31,078 nt of DNA from Tritrichomonas musculus (taxonomy: Eukaryota; Parabasalia; Tritrichomonadida; Tritrichomonadidae). The DNA lies in assembly GCA_039105265.1 (NCBI GenBank), contig JAPFFF010000211.1, positions 1-31,078 on the forward strand, read 5' to 3'. A model generated the notes under the pieces. It had not been told where the DNA came from and searched no databases. It saw only the letters and a list, made by a program, of their open reading frames with translations. Every line of letters starts with the position of its first letter. Position 1 is the stretch's first letter. A program made the position numbers and the translations under genes. This document shows, piece by piece, positions 24,867 to 31,078 of the stretch.

Positions 24867-27800
24867 ATGAATGAATATAATCCTTTTATATCTTCCTCCT
24901 CTTCAACAGTAGCGCCTGGCCAACATAGAAGAAGAGCTAGTTTTGCTGGAGCAATTCCAACTCTACCGTCAGATTCATTTGATTGGAACATGATTTTAGA
25001 AATGAATACACAACTCATTCAACAAAATGAAGATGTCGAATCGATGAGCAAAATTATAAGTAATTTTTTATTATGCAAATTTTCTCAATTCGATTTTCAA
25101 ATAATAAGAGTCCCGATTGTTTTCAAATTACTACAGCTTTTACAAGTGATTCTTTCTTACCAATTAAACAGCCAACGATTATTGAAAAGTAAATATAAAA
25201 ACGCATGCAAAGAAAATTCTTCTCTTCATTCATCTATTGATTCTCTTCAACAACAAAACACAAAGTTAAAGATTTATTCTAAAAAGTGCCAAAAAATTGA
25301 AAAATGCCCAACATGTCAAGCAAAATTCGATTCGATTGCAAAATTAGATCAACATTACCATAAATTTCATCCTCATTTATCTCAATCTTGGCAATGCATC
25401 AGAGAAGATAAGCCAGACGAAATATTGGCTCAAAAAGGAGATGAATTACAGAATGAAATTCTTGACTTGAAACAAATGATTATTAGACAAAATAATAATT
25501 CTATTATTCCTGTTTCTATTGAAGAATTGAAAAAGCCAGAAACGGAATTTCATATTCCTCCTCAAGATAAACCAAAATTAACATTTTCAGATAACATCGA
25601 AGTAATTAATACAAGACCATATACACTGATTACCCTAGATAATAAATCTGTATCGATTCAACCACAAAAAATTGATGACCTATATGATGTTCCTCAATCG
25701 GTGAAAGAAAGAGCGAAGAATTTCCTCAATCCTCGCAATAGGCATATATACCAACCAGAAAATCTTGATCAAATTGCAACTCGTATAAGTGACATGGTCA
25801 CTACTCAAAGCAATGAAGTTCGTTCAAAGTACAATGAACATAAAAAAGCTTATGTAAAGAAAATTGAAGAAGAATTTCCGAAACCAGAAAAAGTTGTCAA
25901 TCTTAAAATTGAAAAAACAGATAGCGCTTATTACCGAAAAGCTTCAGGCTCTTCATTGTCCGAAAGTGGCCATCATCCAAGACCTCAAATTGATCGTTTC
26001 TCTGAAGCTGAATATTATTCGTATCCAGACAAAGAAAAGAAGATTGTAAAAGAAGAATTTGAAGAAGAGGAAGACGAATCAACATCAGTAACAGAAGATA
26101 GATCAAGATCAAGGAGAAAAGATGATTCGAGTACGACAGAACAAACCGAAACCGAAGGGAAGAAAACAACGTTGAATTTAGGCGATGTTTTGAAGGATGT
26201 TTTGAATCCATTAATTGATACAATTTCAAAGCATAAAGATGGGAAAACATCAGATGAATCAGATGAATCAGATGAATCAGAAGAATATTATGAAAGTTCT
26301 GAATATGAAGAAACAGAAAGTAAGAAGAAGAAAAAGAAGAAGAAAAAACCAAAGAAATCACTCAAAAAAACAAAGAAGAAGAAGACTACAAAGAAGAAAA
26401 CAAAGAAGAAGAAGAAGAAGAAGAAAGCAAATGCCGAAAGTTCAGAAACAGAATCAAGCGAAGAAGAAGATGAAAATGAAAATCCAAGTTGGGTTAATAA
26501 TGTTAGTGAGAGCTCTACTGATTCAAGCGAAGATAGCGACGATATCAAAGAACGTAAGAAGAAAGAGAAGAAGCAAGAACGTAAGAATAAAAGGAAACAA
26601 AGGAAAATGGAAAGGAAGAAAATCAAAGATCAAAAGAAGAGAAGAAAACAAGAAAGAAAATACGAGAAAGAAAAAGAGAAGAGAAGAAAGAAGAAGAAGA
26701 AGAATCAAAAGAAGATTGATAAACGAAATGAACGAGAAAGAAAAAGAAGAGAAAGATATGCTAAAAAAGAATGGGAAATTTCTCATTCAGAATCCAAAAA
26801 ATCAGCTTATTATTCAGATGATGATGATGATGATTATTATTATGAAAGCCAAAGTCAAACGGTAAGTCAAAGTATGAGCAAAAGTAAAAGCAAAAGCAAG
26901 AGTAAGAGTAAAAGCAGCAGTTCTAAAGGAAAAGAAAAGAAAGGATTTCTTGGTTGGATACATAACTTACGAAAAGGAAGAGATAGTTCTAGGAGATCTG
27001 AATATGAGACAGAAGTATCTAGTAAAGTGACTGATACTGAAGATGAAAAAACAGAAGAAACTCAAGAATCTCAAGAAGAAAGCACTTCAAATAAAGATGC
27101 TGGTTTCTGTCCAATTGTTCCTCTTGGATCAACAAGTTCTTCAACACCTGCTGATGATGAAATGAAAACCTTAAATACATCAAATACAACTAAATCATCA
27201 GATAAAAATAGTCTTAATAGCTTGGAAGCAATTAATTCCAAAGGCAATAAAAAGATTGCTCAAACATCTTCAAGTTTCTTAACAACTCCTGCTCCAACGA
27301 AAACAGAAACCAACAAAAATAAAGCTAAAAAATATCCAAAAACACCCGATAAAAAAGAGGACGAAAAAGCAAAAGTTAAGATTGCTGATGGTTTGAAACC
27401 GAAACCTTCAAATGACCAAGACAATAAAGCCGACAGCGAATCTAAAGAAGAAAGTTCTTCTATAAAGAGAGAAAAACTAAAGGATAAAAAGAAAATAGAA
27501 CCACCTGCAAGAAAGAAAGTTAAAAGAAGAATATCGAAAGCAAATTTGGAAGACACAGACGAAGATGAAAAACCAAAGAAACTCAAGAGAACTGAAGCAA
27601 AGAAGGACTTCAGCGGCTGGGCTGAAGAAAGTCCAGACCAAAAGAAGACAGAATCGCCTGCAAGAAAGAAAGTTAAAAGAAGAGTATCAAAAGCATCTTT
27701 AGAAGACACAGACGAAGACGATGAGAAGAAACCAGAAGCAAAGAAGGACTTCAGCGGCTGGGCTGAAGAAAGTCCAGACCAAAAGAAGACAGAATCGCCT

Positions 27801-29090
27801 GCAAGAAAGAAAGTTAAAAGAAGAGTATCAAAAGCATCTTTAGAAGACACAGACGAAGACGATGAGAAGAAACCAGAAGCAAAGAAGGACTTCAGCGGCT
27901 GGGCTGAAGAAAGTCCAGACCAAAAGAAGACAGAATCGCCTGCAAGAAAGAAAGTTAAAAGAAGAGTATCAAAAGCATCTTTAGAAGATGCAGACGAAGA
28001 CGATGAGAAGAAACCAGAAGCAAAGAAGGACTTCAGCGGCTGGGCTGAAGAAAGTCCAGACCAAAAGAAGACAGAGTCGCCTGCAGGAAAGAAAGTTAAA
28101 AGAAGAGTATCAAAAGCAAATTTGGAAGACGCAGACGAAGATGATGAGAAGAAACCAGAAGCAAAGAAGGACTTCAGCGGCTGGGCTGAAGAAAGTCCAA
28201 CAAAAGAAGATGATATAGATAAAAAAGCAAAATCACCACCAAAAAGAAAGTCAAAGCTAGATGATGATGATGACGAGTTTGAAGATGACAGTGACAGTGA
28301 TGAAGATAAAAAGAAACCAAAACAAAACTTAAAGAAGACGAAGCCAAAGAGTGACCTTGATGATTGGGATGAAGACGATCAAAAACCAGTCAAAATACCA
28401 AAAGTGAACATCCCTCCTAAAAAGAAGATAGCAAAAGCTAACCTTGATGACTGGGACGATGACGAAGATGAAACAGAAAAAATTTCTAAGAAACCAACAA
28501 AGCCGAAATTAAAGAACAAGCCAAAAGTTGATGATTGGGACGATGAAGATAATAATAAGAAGAGACAATTTGCAACACCTAAGCCAAGCGCTCTAGTTAA
28601 GAAGAAAACTAAAAAAGATGACTTTGACGATTGGGATGAAGACGAAACAAGTGAAAATGTTAAGAAAAAAGTGACACAAAAGAAAATTGTATCTAAAAAG
28701 AATGACTTAGATGATTGGGATGAAGAAGATTCATCTAAAAAGAAAATAGAAAAGAAAAAACTTCCAATTAGAAGACCTTCAGTTTCTAAGAAAAAGACTG
28801 ATCTTGATGATTGGGACGATGATGATGTTAATGAAAAGAAGTCAGGATTAAAGAAGAGACAATCAAGAAAATCTGAAGATCAAGCCTTGAACGTTTTTGA
28901 TGCGGAATTGCAAAGACTTGCAATGCTCGTTCCTCCAGATCAAAAAGAGCAAGAGACAGATAATGAAGGAAAAGGCAAGGAAATCCCTACTATTGAAGTA
29001 AAGGAATCATCATCAACGAATTCAACAGGTTCTTTACCTGCACCTCGTAAAAGATTACAAAGATATGATCCCTCAAAAGATCAATCTTAA
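24867..29090 (+). CDS. DZIP1-family (Iguana-like) protein with a very long charged repeat tail (1407 aa)
   Basis: The first 170 residues match the DZIP1 N-terminal architecture. FDWNMILEMN (about 38-48) is followed by a helical region with ISNFLLCKFSQFDFQIIRVP and LQLLQVILSYQLNSQRLL (about 63-110). A coiled coil then leads to one C2H2 zinc finger: C147, C150, H163, H168 (CPTCQAKF...DQHYHKFH). DZIP1 proteins act at basal bodies and the ciliary transition zone. Residues about 340-800 are Lys/Glu/Ser-rich with basic blocks and SKSKSKS runs. Residues 914-1111 are tandem 47-residue repeats (DFSGWAEESPDQKK...), and about 1150-1340 carry six DLDDWD-type acidic-tryptophan motifs. Metazoan DZIP1 is near 870 aa, so most of the tail is an extension. 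The ATG at 24867 is chosen; the stop is TAA followed by AA. Frames on other strands across the Lys-rich region are shadows. Confidence 0.8.
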   Translation: MNEYNPFISSSSSTVAPGQHRRRASFAGAIPTLPSDSFDWNMILEMNTQLIQQNEDVESMSKIISNFLLCKFSQFDFQIIRVPIVFKLLQLLQVILSYQLNSQRLLKSKYKNACKENSSLHSSIDSLQQQNTKLKIYSKKCQKIEKCPTCQAKFDSIAKLDQHYHKFHPHLSQSWQCIREDKPDEILAQKGDELQNEILDLKQMIIRQNNNSIIPVSIEELKKPETEFHIPPQDKPKLTFSDNIEVINTRPYTLITLDNKSVSIQPQKIDDLYDVPQSVKERAKNFLNPRNRHIYQPENLDQIATRISDMVTTQSNEVRSKYNEHKKAYVKKIEEEFPKPEKVVNLKIEKTDSAYYRKASGSSLSESGHHPRPQIDRFSEAEYYSYPDKEKKIVKEEFEEEEDESTSVTEDRSRSRRKDDSSTTEQTETEGKKTTLNLGDVLKDVLNPLIDTISKHKDGKTSDESDESDESEEYYESSEYEETESKKKKKKKKKPKKSLKKTKKKKTTKKKTKKKKKKKKANAESSETESSEEEDENENPSWVNNVSESSTDSSEDSDDIKERKKKEKKQERKNKRKQRKMERKKIKDQKKRRKQERKYEKEKEKRRKKKKKNQKKIDKRNERERKRRERYAKKEWEISHSESKKSAYYSDDDDDDYYYESQSQTVSQSMSKSKSKSKSKSKSSSSKGKEKKGFLGWIHNLRKGRDSSRRSEYETEVSSKVTDTEDEKTEETQESQEESTSNKDAGFCPIVPLGSTSSSTPADDEMKTLNTSNTTKSSDKNSLNSLEAINSKGNKKIAQTSSSFLTTPAPTKTETNKNKAKKYPKTPDKKEDEKAKVKIADGLKPKPSNDQDNKADSESKEESSSIKREKLKDKKKIEPPARKKVKRRISKANLEDTDEDEKPKKLKRTEAKKDFSGWAEESPDQKKTESPARKKVKRRVSKASLEDTDEDDEKKPEAKKDFSGWAEESPDQKKTESPARKKVKRRVSKASLEDTDEDDEKKPEAKKDFSGWAEESPDQKKTESPARKKVKRRVSKASLEDADEDDEKKPEAKKDFSGWAEESPDQKKTESPAGKKVKRRVSKANLEDADEDDEKKPEAKKDFSGWAEESPTKEDDIDKKAKSPPKRKSKLDDDDDEFEDDSDSDEDKKKPKQNLKKTKPKSDLDDWDEDDQKPVKIPKVNIPPKKKIAKANLDDWDDDEDETEKISKKPTKPKLKNKPKVDDWDDEDNNKKRQFATPKPSALVKKKTKKDDFDDWDEDETSENVKKKVTQKKIVSKKNDLDDWDEEDSSKKKIEKKKLPIRRPSVSKKKTDLDDWDDDDVNEKKSGLKKRQSRKSEDQALNVFDAELQRLAMLVPPDQKEQETDNEGKGKEIPTIEVKESSSTNSTGSLPAPRKRLQRYDPSKDQS
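27606..28199 (+). repeat. 141-bp in-frame coding tandem repeat (4 full units plus 30 bp)
   Basis: Units start at GAC of DFSGWAEESP at 27606, 27747, 27888, 28029 and (partial) 28170. Each encodes 47 residues with SGWAEESPDQKKTESPA, RKKVKRRVSKA and an acidic EDDEKKPEAKK ending. Units 1-3 are almost identical at the DNA level, including silent positions, so the expansion is recent. A diverged unit lacking part of the acidic end precedes the array (27495-27605). Confidence 0.9.
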
Positions 29091-29388
29091 AAGATTTATA
29101 TGCGTGTTTGTAATAAAAAATATATATTTTTTCTGAGAATAAAAATACTACTTTTATTATTATAATATCGTAAAAAAAAAAAAAAACGTTGTTAACAATC
29201 GCCAAACAAATATCTTTATTGGTTTAATATAAATAATAAACATAAGAAATCATATTACTTGAATTAAAAAACCTATCATAATAATTTAGCAGGAAAAAAA
29301 ATCGCAAATCAATTTCACATTTGAATTGAAATAGGTTATAAGTACTAAAATAAAATTACAATGATAAACAATCAAAAACTAAATAAAA
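29091..29388. other. Convergent intergenic region
   Basis: This is an A/T-rich 3' region shared by the DZIP1-like gene (plus) and the TCAF-like gene (minus), with a run of 14 A's near 29172. No gene is seen. Confidence 0.4.
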
Positions 29389-31078
29389 TTAAGACATCAT
29401 AAATGATGATTGGTAAGGAGGGAGTCCTTGAAGGGAGGTTGAAATACTGAGTGGAATTGGCCTTGATCTTTCAAGTAGTTTTGTAAAGTCTCTATTACCA
29501 ATTCGACACATTTCACGTACAAAAGCGATCCACATATCATCTGGAACTTCAGATACAGGATATTGCTCATCCTGGAAAATTGCAAGAGTTTGAGGGATAA
29601 GTTGAGCGTTATAATGACTTTGAATTTCCCATAGTTCTGTGAAAAGGGTTGGCAATTGAATTCCATCAAAGGAGAATGGATCAAATCCAGGGAAAAGTTC
29701 TTGGAAGATGACAGCGGTAGCAATAGAAGCAATAGCAGTTTCAGTCTGGTTATCAAAGCAATCTTCGCGGATTGAAACAATAGCCATAAGCGACACTGCT
29801 TTAAATAAACCTGGAGTTGGATGATCAAGCTGGAAAAGAATTGGATCAATTTCGTCAATGTGGAAAATAAGAGGATAACCAAAGCCAGTTAAGTTTTCAT
29901 CTAGGGTATCAATATCAAAAACAAATCGATAAGGCTTCTTTGTTTTCATAGACATGAAATTGGAAATTCCCCTAACTATTACATCATAAACATCTTTCAC
30001 TTTTTGGAAATTGGGGATTTCTTTTAATTTTTGGGTTGGCAATGTGAAGATTAAATCACCTACATCTAGCTCTCCCCATGGAACTTCAATATCGCGAGTT
30101 TGTTCCCAAATGCTTGGATCACTCATAACAACTCTTGGATGCTTACAAAATCCGTTAAATTTGAATTTAATTGTTTTATTTTGGCCCAAAGGCTCAGTTG
30201 GGCTAAATATTGCATATACAATACCACCAAATGGAGTTCCAACATTAACTGAACTTTGCTCAAATGGAAAGATTGAAACAACAGTCGGCCATCTTTTCCA
30301 TGGACCTGGTTTTGTGAGCAAAGATTCGTGATGTGAACCAATTTGAATGTGAATGTCTGTAAAGTTTTCTTCGCTTTCGATTACAACAGATGCTGCTTTT
30401 GAAGCAGGTAACCAAAGTCCTGTTGAAACCCAAGTATCTTCTATTAACTCAAGTGAGAATTCATAATCTTCCATCTTTACATCAGGCCCAGTTTCGCCAG
30501 GAAAGATAACGTGCTCTGGGATTGGTTGGGCTTGATCAATTGAGAGTTTAGTATACAAATCTTGAAGAAGAACAACGACAATTCCATGCTTTAAATCAGG
30601 ACAAATTCCTTCAGGGGTACTATAGTTCGTGCGTTTTAGAAAGTCCCAAGCATATTGGGCAATATCAAGTAATTGAGATGTGTGCGATTCATTACATACC
30701 ATAATGTAATAACGTAAAGTGGTAACAAGATCATCTAACGTTGATGTATCAATGTTGCTTTGCTTAACCACAGCTTTGAAATGAGCTGAAATTGGAACAA
30801 AATTGGAATTGCGAACATACGTAAAAGCTGGAGGCACTTGAATATTGTCTGCATCATCTAAATCTTCATTGAGAAGACAATAAGTGTATGATAAACCAAA
30901 AGATGACAATAATTTGTTAATTGGCATTGTTAATTGCGAAATATCTGATCTTGAATAAAAAACTGCTAAGCCTCCTCCGTTATTAACATAATCAATAATA
31001 TTTTTCATTATATTGTTTTCTTCAAGATTAATATTTGAGGGAATGATAATACATTTATAATTTGTAAATAACGATCTA
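29389..31078 (-). CDS. TCAF/M60-like protein, 5' end beyond the window (at least 562 aa)
   Basis: The frame is open to the window edge, so the Met at 31008 is internal. Upstream codons (YKCIIIPSNINLEENNI) continue the fold and the start lies to the right. The N-terminal part ends in VNNGGGLAVFYS, as in the Rossmann-like domain of TCAF (FAM115) proteins. The middle matches the front of the M60-like region: STGLWLPASKAASVVI, DIHIQIGSHHESLL, KRWPTVVSIFPFE and GTPFGGIVYAIFSP, followed by GFGYPLIFHID. M60 peptidases next show HExxH, but I find none in the following 140 residues, so this copy is probably non-catalytic, as TCAF proteins are. Expected roles are glycan or membrane-protein association, which I cannot confirm. 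No signal peptide can be judged because the N-terminus is missing. The stop is TAA at 29389-29391. Confidence 0.7.
   Translation of the reverse strand, partial: RSLFTNYKCIIIPSNINLEENNIMKNIIDYVNNGGGLAVFYSRSDISQLTMPINKLLSSFGLSYTYCLLNEDLDDADNIQVPPAFTYVRNSNFVPISAHFKAVVKQSNIDTSTLDDLVTTLRYYIMVCNESHTSQLLDIAQYAWDFLKRTNYSTPEGICPDLKHGIVVVLLQDLYTKLSIDQAQPIPEHVIFPGETGPDVKMEDYEFSLELIEDTWVSTGLWLPASKAASVVIESEENFTDIHIQIGSHHESLLTKPGPWKRWPTVVSIFPFEQSSVNVGTPFGGIVYAIFSPTEPLGQNKTIKFKFNGFCKHPRVVMSDPSIWEQTRDIEVPWGELDVGDLIFTLPTQKLKEIPNFQKVKDVYDVIVRGISNFMSMKTKKPYRFVFDIDTLDENLTGFGYPLIFHIDEIDPILFQLDHPTPGLFKAVSLMAIVSIREDCFDNQTETAIASIATAVIFQELFPGFDPFSFDGIQLPTLFTELWEIQSHYNAQLIPQTLAIFQDEQYPVSEVPDDMWIAFVREMCRIGNRDFTKLLERSRPIPLSISTSLQGLPPYQSSFMMS

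Noticed and set aside
26215-26865. Long Lys/Arg-rich and Phe/Ser-rich frames on both strands inside the DZIP1-like gene
   Set aside because: They are shadows of AAG/GAA-rich codons in the long coding frame.

Overview
The window looks like nuclear DNA of a trichomonad (Parabasalia), most probably Tritrichomonas or a close relative. The reasons are the very AT-rich intergenic DNA, long intronless genes packed a few hundred bases apart on both strands, low-complexity Lys/Asn/Glu/Ser-rich proteins, a basal-body-type gene set, a TCAF/M60-like protein, and a heavy load of MULE and pogo-type DNA transposons. The genus is an inference from style; no rRNA or marker gene is present.

Layout. Host block 1 (about 1-2.6 kb) has two convergent small genes: a possible LisH-like protein and a coiled-coil protein. 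A transposon island follows (about 2.6-19.0 kb). It holds a 98-bp GC-rich nested hairpin, a decayed DDE_1 (pogo-type) transposase, a decayed helicase-like fragment, and a 10.5-kb composite of two nested MULEs. After these come an apparently whole pogo-type element with 280-bp inverted repeats and intergenic AT-rich DNA. Host block 2 (19.8-31.1 kb) carries a NEDP1/SENP8-type protease, a SAPS-type PP6 regulatory subunit, a nucleoplasmin-like histone chaperone, a coiled-coil protein, a very large DZIP1-family protein transcribed divergently from it, and a TCAF/M60-like protein cut by the window edge.

The most striking structure is the nested MULE pair. The outer element (6141-16635; 8-bp target duplication AAATAAAT) has arms of about 1.1-1.2 kb containing a 33-bp tandem array, and it encodes a 782-aa transposase. 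The inner element (9748-15450; perfect 9-bp duplication ATTAGTTTA) inserted 16 bp after the outer transposase stop codon. It has 1.4-1.9 kb arms made mostly of a 135-bp tandem array and encodes its own, divergent 692-aa transposase. Both transposases keep DD-H-E residues and a C-terminal SWIM zinc finger, and non-array arm sequence is essentially identical between left and right, so both insertions look recent. The architecture recalls the Drosophila Foldback/NOF elements: inverted arms built of tandem arrays plus a MULE-type transposase.

The host genes do not form an operon (trichomonads transcribe genes singly). Two or three (DZIP1-like, the CSPP-style coiled coil, the basic-tailed coiled coil) are the kind of protein found at basal bodies, but only DZIP1 has a recognisable domain. 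No tRNA, rRNA, CRISPR array or intron was recognised.
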